This document shows, one piece after another, positions 34,463-42,437 of a stretch of 64,000 bases of DNA. Both the position numbers and the translations under genes were made by a program. The notes beneath the pieces were generated by a model. The model made no database searches. It saw nothing but the letters and a program-made list of their open reading frames with translations, and was not told where the DNA came from. This DNA comes from Actinomadura parmotrematis. GTDB lineage: Bacteria; Actinomycetota; Actinomycetes; Streptosporangiales; Streptosporangiaceae. Where the stretch lies: contig NZ_JAIBOA010000014.1 in the NCBI RefSeq assembly GCF_019458805.1, forward strand, positions 124,001 to 188,000, given 5' to 3'. Every line of letters begins with the position of its first letter. Positions within the stretch are counted from its first letter, which is position 1.

Positions 34463-35740
34463 ATGCCCCGAACGGCTGGCAACGCGCGACTCAAGGCAGC
34501 GCGGCAACACGCCGGTTATGCCTCTCAGCAGGCATTCGTCGACGCTCTGACCGCCGCCGCCCCCGCCATCGGGCTACGCAACATGCAGGTGAGCGCCCGC
34601 CAGGTACGCCGATGGGAGTCCGCTTCGCCGCCCTGGCCCCGCGCCGACCATCAGCGGCTCCTGACTCACGTCCTGCAACTCCCTATGGAGCAGCTGGGCT
34701 TCACACCCCCGTGGAGCGACCAGGCAGCCCCCGCCACTTCGGGCACGATGAGCCCTCCCACTTCTACGCCGATCCAGGTCCCCGGGGCAGCCCTCCCGCT
34801 GCCCAAGGCCGCCGCCGCAGTGCAGCCGCCCACGGTCGGAGCGGACTTCGCCGCCATCAACGCCGCTCACCGTCGTCTGTACTTCAGCGTCCAGCCGGCC
34901 CAGCTCCACCCGACCGTGCTGGAACACACCCGCTTGGGCACGCAGCTCCTGGCCGAGACCACCGGCGTCCCCCGCCGGATCCTGGCAACGGCACTGGCCG
35001 AGTCCCTCCTGCTCGTGGGACGCATCGAGTTCTTCGACCTGCGCCAGCCCGAGGAAGCCGACGCGACCTATGTCCGCGCCCTCCAGGCCGCCGGGGAAGC
35101 CGATGACCCGCTACTGGGATCGGCGATCCTGGCACACGCCGCGTTCATCCCCGGATGGGACAACCGGCGCGACGAGGCGGCCGAGCGCATGCGCGCGGCC
35201 CGGACCTATGCCCGCCGCGGCCCCGCCTCCGCCGAATTCTGGGCATGGCTGGACGCCGTCGAAGCCGAGTGCGAAACCCTGTGCGGGCACCCGCGCGAAG
35301 CGCTGCGGCTGATCAGCCACGGCGAAAGCGTTCTCGCCGAGGGCAACGAGAACGCCTCACCCGAGTGGTTCAACTGGTTCTCGCCGGTCAGCCTGGCCGC
35401 GTTCAAGGGCAACACCCAGCTCAAGGCAGGCCAGCCAGCCCAGGCCAAGGCCACCCTTCAGCAGGTGCTCAGCGCGCTCGGCGACAGCAACGCCAAGCAG
35501 CGCTCGGTCATTCTCGGCGACCTGGCCGCCGTCGAAGTCGCCCAGGGCCACCCCGAAGAGGCGTGCGCCTACGCCGAGCAGGCCCTCGACCAGTTGGCCG
35601 TCACCTGGTACGCCACCGGCATGGACCGGATCAACGAAGTCCGCCGATCCCTACAGCGCTGGTCCGACCACGAATGCGTGCAGCGCCTCGACGACCGCCT
35701 ATACGGCTGGCAAACGACGCTCAGCGCGCTCCAGCGTTGA
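34463..35740 (+). CDS. HTH regulator with TPR-like C-terminus
   Basis: 425 residues. N-terminal helix-turn-helix-like region (NARLKAARQHAGYASQQAFVDAL...VSARQVRRWE), a Pro/Ala linker (about 85-125), then helical repeats of the tetratricopeptide kind (AEEADATYVRALQAAGEAD, EACAYAEQALDQLA). This domain order is common in Streptomyces and in AICE cargo, where such proteins act as transcription regulators of unknown ligand. ATG 34463 has GGAGGTG at 34449-34455. It overlaps the HAD gene tail-to-tail by 20 bases. A dyad-rich stretch with GAAGGCCTTGAAG lies upstream. Confidence 0.75.
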   Translation: MPRTAGNARLKAARQHAGYASQQAFVDALTAAAPAIGLRNMQVSARQVRRWESASPPWPRADHQRLLTHVLQLPMEQLGFTPPWSDQAAPATSGTMSPPTSTPIQVPGAALPLPKAAAAVQPPTVGADFAAINAAHRRLYFSVQPAQLHPTVLEHTRLGTQLLAETTGVPRRILATALAESLLLVGRIEFFDLRQPEEADATYVRALQAAGEADDPLLGSAILAHAAFIPGWDNRRDEAAERMRAARTYARRGPASAEFWAWLDAVEAECETLCGHPREALRLISHGESVLAEGNENASPEWFNWFSPVSLAAFKGNTQLKAGQPAQAKATLQQVLSALGDSNAKQRSVILGDLAAVEVAQGHPEEACAYAEQALDQLAVTWYATGMDRINEVRRSLQRWSDHECVQRLDDRLYGWQTTLSALQR

Positions 35741-36380
35741 ACTCAGCCACACGGCCCGGAAGCTCGGCCAGCGAATCAATCCGCATCGTCGGAACGCGGT
35801 CGGCTTCCGGGTCGTCCTGCTGAATGATCCCCCACGGCCCCCGCCGGATCAGCGCCGTCAGCAACCCGACCTCCACCGCCGGCCGAACGTCGTTGTCGAG
35901 CCGGTCACCCACATACAGGATCTCGCTCGCCTCACACGGCGCCGCCTCCACCACCGCGCGGAAGAACCCCGGATCCGGCTTGGACACACCCCAGTCATCC
36001 GAGGTCGCGATCAGGTCATGAGGCAGGTCCAGCGACCGCAGGATCCCGCCGGCCCGCACCGTCTGATTCCCGGCGATGCCCACCCACAGGCCATCGTCAC
36101 GCAGCTTCGCCAGCGTCGGCCGCGCATCGGGATACAGGTCCTCTTCCCCGAACGTCTCCGGCTGCCCGACCTCAGCGCGCTTGTCCCGCTGCTCGGTCAG
36201 ATCGAAGCCCGGCGCGAACACCTGGAACGTCTCCCGGTAGTCCAGCCCCCGCGCGATCACCGCACCGAACATCGCCGAGAACGTATGCCGAGGCACCCCC
36301 AGCCAGTCAGCCCACGTCCCATACTCACGCGTCTCGTTGACGAGGCACTCGCCCACATCGAACACCACAGCCCGGATCAT
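35721..36380 (-). CDS. HAD-family hydrolase
   Basis: 219 residues. HAD phosphatase-like: nucleophile region FDVGECL (Asp8), motif II TSDDWGVSKPDPGFF and motif III-IV GDRLDNDVRPA. The position two after the nucleophile is Gly, not Asp, which weakens the classical phosphatase proton donor and is seen in several atypical HADs. It converges on the HTH/TPR gene with an overlap of 20 bases. Substrate unknown. Related HAD proteins often sit beside such regulators in actinomycete elements. Confidence 0.8.
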   Translation of the reverse strand: MIRAVVFDVGECLVNETREYGTWADWLGVPRHTFSAMFGAVIARGLDYRETFQVFAPGFDLTEQRDKRAEVGQPETFGEEDLYPDARPTLAKLRDDGLWVGIAGNQTVRAGGILRSLDLPHDLIATSDDWGVSKPDPGFFRAVVEAAPCEASEILYVGDRLDNDVRPAVEVGLLTALIRRGPWGIIQQDDPEADRVPTMRIDSLAELPGRVAEFNAGAR

Positions 36381-36687
36381 GCCCGCCACCCTACGAGACA
36401 CCCTGACGAGGCCTCCCAGCCCAGCTCTCCAATGAGAACTTCTCTACATCATCAAGGGCAGCCCGTTTCGCGGCCCGCCGCGCGAACTCGTCGGCGGGCG
36501 GGCTGCGGGCTCTCCAGCCCGGTCCCGCCCGCCACGGCCCGCGCCGTTCGCCGATGCCTCCTCGCCTACGCCAGGTCCTGCTTCGCAAGGCATGCCCCTT
36601 GCTTGCCCCTTCGTTGCCGGAACCGCCGTCTTGGCCCAAAGTGGCCGTTGTCCAACGTCGAGCAGTCAAGGAGGCGATGATTCGCAC

Positions 36688-37230
36688 ATGCCTTCAGGAA
36701 TGAGTCCGCCAGACTTGGTCGATGGGCACATCCCTCTCGGCCGGTGGGTTTGCACAGTCGAGGAGGCCGAGGCCCAATACATCGCTGGTCGGGGCGAACC
36801 GCACGAGCAGATCTGGGCCGACTGGAAGAACTTTACCTCCGCCCTGCGCCAAGTCCTCGGAGAGATCCCTGCCTGCTGGCTAGGAGGGAGCCTCTTCACG
36901 GACAAGCCAGACCCTGGGGACATTGACTGTGTCTATGTGATCGACGCCACAAGGCTCGCCAACCCCGCCATCGACAGTCCGCAGGCCCTGAACCTGCTTG
37001 GGGCGGTCCTGGAGAACCGCCTCAAGAAGGAGTTCAACCTGCGGATCGATTCGTTCATCTTGCCGTGGATACCTACCCCCGGTCCTATCCCAACGGCGCA
37101 GGCGGAGGGATACTTGCAGAGGCGCGGTTACTGGGACGACTTCTGGAGCAGGATCAGGGATCCTAACGACCGGCTCAGCTCGATACCACGGCGCGGCTAC
37201 TTGGAGGTGATCATCGATGGCTACTCATGA
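36688..37230 (+). CDS. Nucleotidyltransferase-like protein (DUF6932 type)
   Basis: 180 residues. The segment LGGSLFTDKPDPGDIDCVYVID holds the GG[ST]...D-x-D pattern of minimal nucleotidyltransferases, and I recognise it as the style of the DUF6932 family, which is mostly uncharacterised. ATG 36688 is the first in frame; a GGAGG lies 13 bases upstream, so the start is slightly unsure (ATG 36700 possible). It overlaps the next gene by 14 bases, so the two are coupled. GC is clearly lower than in the surrounding operon. Possible toxin or defence enzyme; not shown. Confidence 0.6.
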   Translation: MPSGMSPPDLVDGHIPLGRWVCTVEEAEAQYIAGRGEPHEQIWADWKNFTSALRQVLGEIPACWLGGSLFTDKPDPGDIDCVYVIDATRLANPAIDSPQALNLLGAVLENRLKKEFNLRIDSFILPWIPTPGPIPTAQAEGYLQRRGYWDDFWSRIRDPNDRLSSIPRRGYLEVIIDGYS

Positions 37231-38176
37231 CCTCGCCTGGTTTCTGGAGCGTGCTCCCGAGCCGATCAACCCTCTGCCGACCGACCCGGACGAGTGGGGT
37301 CGTCGATCCCTAGAGGCCTTCATCGCCAGCCGAACCGACACTCCGCGCGCAGCTCATTCACGCGGAACACTGTGTTTGAGCGGCGCCGGGGTTCACCAGC
37401 ACTCGGCGGCACTCACCGACGTCGGCATGATCACTACGGGATGGCAGCGCGCCGTATCCGCTGTCGGCGCTGCGATGGAGAAGGGGGCAAAAGCGCTGCG
37501 AGGCACCCTGCCCGCCGACATCGTCCAACGTACGACGCTCATCCTTAACGCCGCGCCTTCGGCGGGCTCGATCGTTTTGGCGATCGAACCGCAGAGCCAG
37601 CCACTCGACGAGACCGAGCCCGGCGGCAACATGTCGCTGATCCAAGATGCTCGGCCCCTCGCCGACCGGGCATCCGAAAAGTTGATCGATGTGCTGGCAG
37701 CCTTCGAGGCGGGCCACGTGACTATCGATGACAGCACGGCGACCACACTGCGCGAGCTGGGTCCGCGTGTGGGAAGTACCTTGACGAATCTCGCCGGAGT
37801 GATCAGTCGCGCAGACATCACCCTAGCTGCGAGCTGGGCGGAGCCAGGTGCTCCCACAGTCAGGGCGAACATCACTCCGCGGGCAGCCAAACGTATGAAG
37901 GAGTTCGTCGCCGGGAGAGGGCTCGACGCTGAAGAGCAGACACAGGTTGGGACGCTACACACCGTGAGCGACACCCAGGCCTGGCAGGTCACGCTTGCCG
38001 AGGGGGGCGAAACCGTACGGATGAGCCCCAAGGAGCTCCCACTCAGTGAAATACGCAAATGGCGGATCGGTGACATTGTCGAGATTCGGGCGCGGATAGC
38101 CTTGCGAGAACAGCCAGACGGACATGTTCGTCGGGACTTCACTATTCTCCGAGTCTCGGCGCTAGACGAAGCTTAG
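37217..38176 (+). CDS. Unknown partner of the nucleotidyltransferase-like protein
   Basis: 319 residues, no recognised family. The N-terminal part has a short helical lead (LAWFLERAPEPINPLPTD) and a long middle region with helical and strand stretches; the C-terminus (about 235-315) is beta-rich (TVSDTQAWQVTLAEGGETVRM, IGDIVEIRARIAL, RRDFTILRVSAL) and could be a small barrel. The start overlaps the previous gene by 14 bases, which argues for a two-component module. Lower GC than the element core. An antitoxin, substrate or regulator role is a guess. Confidence 0.55.
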   Translation: MATHDLAWFLERAPEPINPLPTDPDEWGRRSLEAFIASRTDTPRAAHSRGTLCLSGAGVHQHSAALTDVGMITTGWQRAVSAVGAAMEKGAKALRGTLPADIVQRTTLILNAAPSAGSIVLAIEPQSQPLDETEPGGNMSLIQDARPLADRASEKLIDVLAAFEAGHVTIDDSTATTLRELGPRVGSTLTNLAGVISRADITLAASWAEPGAPTVRANITPRAAKRMKEFVAGRGLDAEEQTQVGTLHTVSDTQAWQVTLAEGGETVRMSPKELPLSEIRKWRIGDIVEIRARIALREQPDGHVRRDFTILRVSALDEA

Positions 38177-38887
38177 CCGACTCCGCCGGAGCAGGCCAAC
38201 AAGGCCAATCCGTCCTCGTATGGCTGGATTGTCTATTATGTCGGTTGTCTGAGCTCAAAGCGAGGGCTTCGCAGCTCCCAGCCCCCCGCGAGCCGGAGCG
38301 CTCGTTCGTGCGAAGCTCGTCTACCGCAACGTCTCGTTCCTCGCGCGAACGAGCACTCCGGGCCGGGGTTGCGGTGGGGCCGGCGTGCTAACGCGGGAGC
38401 TAACAACGGCTCTGGACGGGGCTGGACGGGCTTGGAGCCTGGGGTGTCCGTGGAGGCGTCTCAATAGGTCAGTGGACATGTGTGGACGACTGTAAATCTT
38501 GCTCGCCAGACTCGTAATGAATAGCTTCGTTGCCGATTTCAGCTGTTTGGGATCAAGGGGCGGCGGCGCTCGCGCCGCTGCGCGGCCCGGCGCCGACGCC
38601 GCCCGGCGCGTGCGGCGTGGGCGCCGGTCACCGGCCGGCGGGCGTCGGGCCGCGCATCGTGCAGCCGCCGCCCGCTGCTCGGCGAACGGCGGTCACGGGG
38701 TCGCGCCGCCGCCGTGCAGCAGTACGTCAGGACGGTTGGTCGAGCCCGAACCAGGGGGCTACGCCGCCCCCTGGACCCCCGCGAACCGAAGCACACAATC
38801 GCGCGCCACTGTCTGTCACACCTGACGACCGTTCGCGCGATTGCGCACTTCGGGCCAGCGCGCGGACGTGCGGCCCTGCGGCACCTT
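38177..38887. other. Non-coding stretch with inverted repeats
   Basis: About 710 bases without a supported gene. It has perfect inverted repeats GCTCGTTCG/CGAACGAGC (38300-38308, 38346-38354), CCAGGGGGC/GCCCCCTGG (38751-38759, 38766-38774) and CAATCGCGCG/CGCGCGATTG (38796-38805, 38834-38843). ACTGTAAATC at 38489-38498 repeats the first ten bases of the att sequence. The GC changes sharply inside it. Could be a conjugation or single-strand origin locus; not shown. Confidence 0.4.
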
Positions 38888-39163
38888 CTACCTATGGCCA
38901 GGTTGGCGGGGCGGTGATCTATAGGCGGAGGGTTGCGGCATGGGGAACTGCGGTTGCCGAAACCTGGAGATCATCCGTTCGCAGGCGACCCGGACAACGA
39001 GAAGGGTGATGAGGCCAGCACCGATCACGATCGGTGCCGCCAGCCACATGGCCGCCCCCATCCATGAGGCCAGCGCCCAGACCCACAGCAAGCCGAACAG
39101 AACCGAGACGACGACGAGCACCAGGGTGCAACTGTAGATCCATCTGATCAGAGACGGGGTCAC
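38888..39163 (-). pseudogene. DUF4282-like membrane protein, probably 5'-truncated
   Basis: 91 residues from GTG 39163: two membrane helices (LVLVVVSVLFGLLWVWAL; MWLAAPIVIGAGLITLLVV) followed by a Pro/Arg/Ser-rich tail. The start of the known DUF4282 domain (the GALLDLKLERQ stretch) can be read in the same frame upstream, before any start codon; the frame is open to a stop near 39256. That suggests the beginning has been lost, perhaps by element rearrangement. It may instead be a shortened working gene started at GTG. Function of DUF4282 is unknown. Confidence 0.45.
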
Positions 39164-39370
39164 CTGGCGCTCAAGCTTGAGGTCCAGGAGTGCGCCGAGG
39201 GGCGGGCCGCGAGCTGGCGAAGGGCTGTGAGGCTGGCGGGGGTGCAGGGCACTGGTCTAGCGCATCTGTCCAGGTGAGGGCGGGAAGCAGGCCGTAGCGT
39301 GACAGCAACGCCACCCCTGGCAGGGCGCAACCTACGCTCTGAGCGCTAGGGAACCCAGGATTTCAAGATC

Positions 39371-39396
39371 CGGAACATGCGCGGAATGCATCCGGG
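39371..39396. repeat. Candidate integrase arm-type repeat, right copy
   Basis: Starts CGGAACATGCGCGGAATG; 23 of 26 bases equal to 25806-25831, same orientation, 67 bases before attR. Confidence 0.5.
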
Positions 39397-39462
39397 GGTG
39401 AAGGGGAAGCCGGAGTGAGCCGACGCAGGTCGGCGGGGGAGTGCCACCCAAATCCGTGGCGC

Positions 39463-39518
39463 ACTGTAAATCCGTCGGCTTAGCCTACGCAGGTTCGAAC
39501 CCTGCACCCGCCACACCA
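39463..39518 (+). repeat. attR: 56-bp tRNA-Tyr 3' half copy
   Basis: Matches attL in 54 of 56 bases; the two changes keep the T-stem paired (G-C instead of A-T). Upstream bases do not form a tRNA, so this is not a gene. It is the former chromosomal 3' end displaced by integration. Confidence 0.9.
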
Positions 39519-39524
39519 CGAAGC

Positions 39525-39561
39525 ACGGCCCCTGAGCTGCACCTACGCGCCCAGGGGCCGT
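39525..39561 (+). terminator. Displaced tRNA-Tyr terminator
   Basis: ACGGCCCCTG (39525-39534) pairs with CAGGGGCCGT (39552-39561); it lies seven bases after attR. A decayed relative of the same hairpin is at 41389-41431. Confidence 0.55.
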
Positions 39562-39838
39562 TCTCGTTCCCGGAGCGCAGGCGGTACGGACCCCGGCTTC
39601 GTTTCCAAGGGTTCCTTTGTACGTCGCTTGGTTGGACGCCTGCTCGTCACGCTTACCGACGATCTGCGTGACTGAGACGCCTACCGCTTCGATGTATGCC
39701 GGCACCTCGTCTCCATTGCTCTGGCCAGGGTCGGGTACGGCGTCTCCTTCATCCTGGCAGTCCCGCTTCTCGCTGAGCTGCACGAGCGCGCATGGTCGTC
39801 CCCGCCTTGCCCATGTCGGCGAGATAGCCGTCGACTGC

Positions 39839-40711
39839 TCACTGGGCTCGCGGACTTGTGAGGAGCCAGCCAAGGGCCATGAGGAGGTCCCTCCCTGCGC
39901 TGTTGAACTCTTCGTCCATCGTGCGCTCGGCGAAGAGTTCTGAGAGCGTGCCTGTGGTCTGTGCGGCGAGGCCAGGTCGAAGCGCCGCGTACTCCCGCTT
40001 GGAATGGCGGTGCAGGACTCCAGCCCGATCAAGGAGTGCTTCGGTCAAGCGCTTGGTGCGGACCAGCTGTACGGCTTCAGCCAGGCCAGACGTGCGCGCG
40101 ATCAGGCCGTCTACCGTTATGAGCGCTCCAGGGGGACCGGCCGCGTGGATGAGCCTCGTCGATCGGAAGACGCTCGGCGGCTCGAACACCGCACGTGCCG
40201 CCGCCTCGAACTCATCACGTTTGGCCTCGCTCAACCGGCCGCCCTGATAGGCGATCTCCGTGAAGATGCGGATGAACCGGTTGCGCGCGGTATCCGATGC
40301 ACCAGGGTGGTCCATCTGGTTGAGCGCGTCACGGGCGGCCCGATGACATGCCTCTTTGGGGGAGGCACCATCACCGCACCAGGTACTGAACGCCTTCAGC
40401 GCCTGGCGCAGCGGCACACACTCCTCGCCCCACCACAGCCAAATGTTCAACGGGATCAGCGCGAGCGCCGGCCTTTTCGGCATCTCCTCACGCTTGCTCA
40501 GCAAGAGCAAGAAGAGCCTCCGTTGATTCTCCGAGTGGAGACCCGGACGGGAACCGCGGCCGGCTCCACGCCTGACAGGACGATCGAGAAGCCCGCGACC
40601 GATCCAGTCGTGGACCGTGCGTTTCTCGATGGGGAAACCAGCCGCACGGGCATCCTCGACCATGTCGTCCAGGGTGCCCGGGCCCGTCGCCCTCTCCCAT
40701 TGCCGTTCCAC
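39839..40711 (-). CDS. Hypothetical protein with MerR-like HTH start
   Basis: 290 residues. The first 45 residues (LDDMVEDARAAGFPIEKRTVHDWIGRGLLDRPVR) look like a MerR/HTH motif with YxxxGLL-type turn; the remainder is helical and unknown. GTG 40711 has TAACTT six bases upstream, so a leaderless transcript is likely. It lies in the short block between the second and third tRNA-tail copies, thus in an older integrated relic or an insertion there. Confidence 0.6.
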   Translation of the reverse strand: MERQWERATGPGTLDDMVEDARAAGFPIEKRTVHDWIGRGLLDRPVRRGAGRGSRPGLHSENQRRLFLLLLSKREEMPKRPALALIPLNIWLWWGEECVPLRQALKAFSTWCGDGASPKEACHRAARDALNQMDHPGASDTARNRFIRIFTEIAYQGGRLSEAKRDEFEAAARAVFEPPSVFRSTRLIHAAGPPGALITVDGLIARTSGLAEAVQLVRTKRLTEALLDRAGVLHRHSKREYAALRPGLAAQTTGTLSELFAERTMDEEFNSAGRDLLMALGWLLTSPRAQ

Positions 40712-40881
40712 GCTCAGAAGTTACATCGAATCTGCGTCGAGGGGGCCTCGCTCTCGGCAGGCACCGGGGCATGCCCTCGCTAACGTCGAAGACAGGGGCA
40801 ACTCCGCAGGCCACATGCTTGCCGGCCGGGTCTGCGGAGCGCCCACATCACATGAACACACCATCGTTGAGAGGAGAATCC

Positions 40882-41034
40882 ATGCGTTCTGACTCTACGG
40901 GCGCTTGCCCGGATCGGTCGCGCCCTCTGGGCCGCTATCGCCGCTTCCTCGCCGTCAAGATCGCGGGCGGAGCATGCGGTGCCGTGGGCGCCGTCATCGT
41001 TCACGCTGCGTGGTACGCGATGAATCACCTCTGA
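40882..41034 (+). CDS. Small membrane protein, 50 residues
   Basis: ATG 40882 follows GAGGAG. Basic start (RPLGRYRRFLAVK), then one membrane helix (GGACGAVGAVIVHAAWYAM). The pattern is like other small single-helix proteins of Streptomyces. Function unknown. Between the two att relics. Confidence 0.5.
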   Translation: MRSDSTGACPDRSRPLGRYRRFLAVKIAGGACGAVGAVIVHAAWYAMNHL

Positions 41035-41117
41035 CCCGCAACCGCCCAGGCTGCCGTCGAGCAACTCCCAGCGGCGGCCACCTGGCGGTGGAGTGGGTCG
41101 CGGTGGATGATGAGGCG

Positions 41118-41315
41118 ATGAGCGGTGGATCCGGCAAAGCGTGGACGATAGAGGAACTTCGGCGGGAGTACGAGCGCTACAGCGCCGAGGTCAATGCGGC
41201 CGATCTTCGTCCCAGCACCAAGAGCACCTACCTCAGCCACGCTGATCGGTTCGTGCGCTGGTTGGCCGGCGAAGCCCACATTGCGCCGACCAGGAGTTCG
41301 AGGTCGCCCAGGTAG
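41118..41315 (+). pseudogene. Truncated core-binding (SAM-like) domain protein
   Basis: 65 residues. WTIEELRREYERYSAEV...LRPSTKSTYLSHADRFVRWLAGE is the start of an integrase-type SAM-like core-binding domain; such domains also occur alone in short actinomycete proteins. After GEAH the sequence turns into low-quality residues and stops, 37 bases before the third tRNA tail copy. It may be the decayed start of an old integrase or a shortened relative. ATG 41118 and GTG 41103 are both possible. Confidence 0.45.
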
Positions 41316-41351
41316 CGGAGACCGAACGGACGCAGGATTCCGGCGGCCGGC

Positions 41352-41432
41352 CACGCAGTTCGAGCTCTGCACCCGCGATATCAACAAGAACGGCCCCTGA
41401 GCTGCATTCATGCGCTCGGGGGTCGTTCTCCT
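41352..41432 (+). repeat. Third, decayed tRNA-Tyr tail and terminator
   Basis: 41352-41376 matches the last part of the tRNA (ACGCAG...CTGCACCCGC) with a few changes and one base lost. From 41391 CGGCCCCTGAGCTGCA is identical to the terminator region after attR (39527-39542), followed by a weakened hairpin. This is a relic of an earlier chromosomal end. Confidence 0.7.
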
Positions 41433-41504
41433 TACCCCGTGCGCCGACGCGAATCGCTTTGCAGGTGATCCAAGTCGGACGTGCCCGGCGTGGACATTCT
41501 TGGG

Positions 41505-41675
41505 TTATCTGGGTTGGCGTGGAGGGGCGTGACGGCTGGCGTGGCGGCGGGTCAGGGCCACTCGGGCCGCTACGAGCAGGCCGAGGACGACCAGCACGCC
41601 GATGCCGATCATCACCCAGTGGATGCCCTTGAGGTAGTAGGCCAGCGCGGCCTCGAACGCCATGATCAGTTTCAT
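41505..41675 (-). CDS. Small membrane protein, 56 residues
   Basis: ATG 41675 with AGGGGG six bases upstream. MKLIMAFEAALAYYL, then a helix (HWVMIGIGVLVVLGLLVAARVAL) and a basic His/Arg tail. Single-pass small protein; no family recognised. Confidence 0.5.
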   Translation of the reverse strand: MKLIMAFEAALAYYLKGIHWVMIGIGVLVVLGLLVAARVALTRRHASRHAPPRQPR

Positions 41676-41798
41676 CTCTGCCCCCTGATCACGCCCTACC
41701 CCGGCCGTGGTCGTCTCACGCCCGGGCGGTCGCGGAGAGTGATGGGCGGTGTCGGTGATCTTCGGGTTTTTCCCGGGACGGCGGCCTAGCCTGGGGGG

Positions 41799-42326
41799 AT
41801 GAGTGACGATCTTGCGCTTCCCGGGGCGCTCGCCGAGGTTGCGGCTGTCGGGTTCGAGTGGGAGTGGGACGAGGAGACCGACGAAGGGCGCGGGGTCGAC
41901 TTCGAGGTCTACGAGCGGATCGAGGAGCCGGCCCGGACGGCGTGGTGGTTCCGGTTGTGGACCGGGAACCCCGAGGTCGACGGGGCGCAGTTCCGGTTCT
42001 TCGGGACGACCGGGGCCGGGGACTATGTGGGGTTCTGGCTGGTGCGGCCTGGGGCGGCGCTCGTCGAGCAGCCGGTCGTGTACATCGGGTCCGAGGGCGA
42101 GCGTGACGTGATCGCCAAGGATCTCGGGGATCTGCTGTGGGTGTTCGCGGCCGGGCTCGGGCCCGCTGAGGTCGAGGAGGGGGGTTCGGCGGAGCCTCAT
42201 GCGGGGTTCCGGGCGATCGCCGAGCGGTACGCGCCGGGGCGGGAGCGGTCGCCGGAGGCGATCGTCGCGGCGGCGCGGGAGGAGTTTCCGGGGTTTCACG
42301 AGCACATCGCCGCTTTGATCCGCTGA
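41799..42326 (+). CDS. Hypothetical protein
   Basis: 175 residues, acidic, beta-rich start (GFEWEWDEET...DFEVYERIEEPARTAWWFRLW), then DLGDLLWVFAAGLGP and a helical end. The layout recalls SMI1/KNR4 (SUKH) immunity proteins but no clear motif is present, so I leave it unassigned. TAGCCT lies six bases before ATG 41799, which suggests a leaderless message. Confidence 0.6.
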   Translation: MSDDLALPGALAEVAAVGFEWEWDEETDEGRGVDFEVYERIEEPARTAWWFRLWTGNPEVDGAQFRFFGTTGAGDYVGFWLVRPGAALVEQPVVYIGSEGERDVIAKDLGDLLWVFAAGLGPAEVEEGGSAEPHAGFRAIAERYAPGRERSPEAIVAAAREEFPGFHEHIAALIR

Positions 42327-42437
42327 GCGGCGGGGGGCATCGGTCAGGAATCGAGAAGCGGGGGTGGCGGGCGGCTGCCTAGCGTGGGGGGCGCGGGCGG
42401 CGTTCGGGCCGTTCGGAGGGCGATTCCGGGAGTGGTG

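Larger units (their letters stand above)
25644..39518. mobile_element. AICE (pSAM2/SLP1-type integrative conjugative element), about 13.9 kb
   Basis: Bounded by 56-bp tRNA-Tyr repeats. On the minus strand next to attL lie int, xis, rep (RepSA-like) and tra (FtsK/TraB-like), the standard AICE set, with a GntR regulator and small genes upstream, and cargo to the right. SLP1 of Streptomyces coelicolor is known to integrate in a tRNA-Tyr gene, so this element uses the same kind of site. Nearly every gene from 32049 to 25906 overlaps the next by four or more bases. Confidence 0.9.
39164..39838. other. Non-coding stretch around attR
   Basis: No supported gene. It holds the right arm-type repeat, attR, the old tRNA terminator hairpin and the end of the convergent 290-residue gene. 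A reading frame across attR is only the tRNA copy. Confidence 0.5.

Noticed and set aside
38499..38825. Frames in the 38.5 kb intergenic stretch
   Set aside because: Arg/Ala-rich, no ribosome site, and inverted repeats explain the composition better.
39441..39671. Reading frame across attR, looking like a second tRNA-Tyr region
   Set aside because: Upstream half does not form D and acceptor arms; it is only the displaced 3' copy, not a gene.
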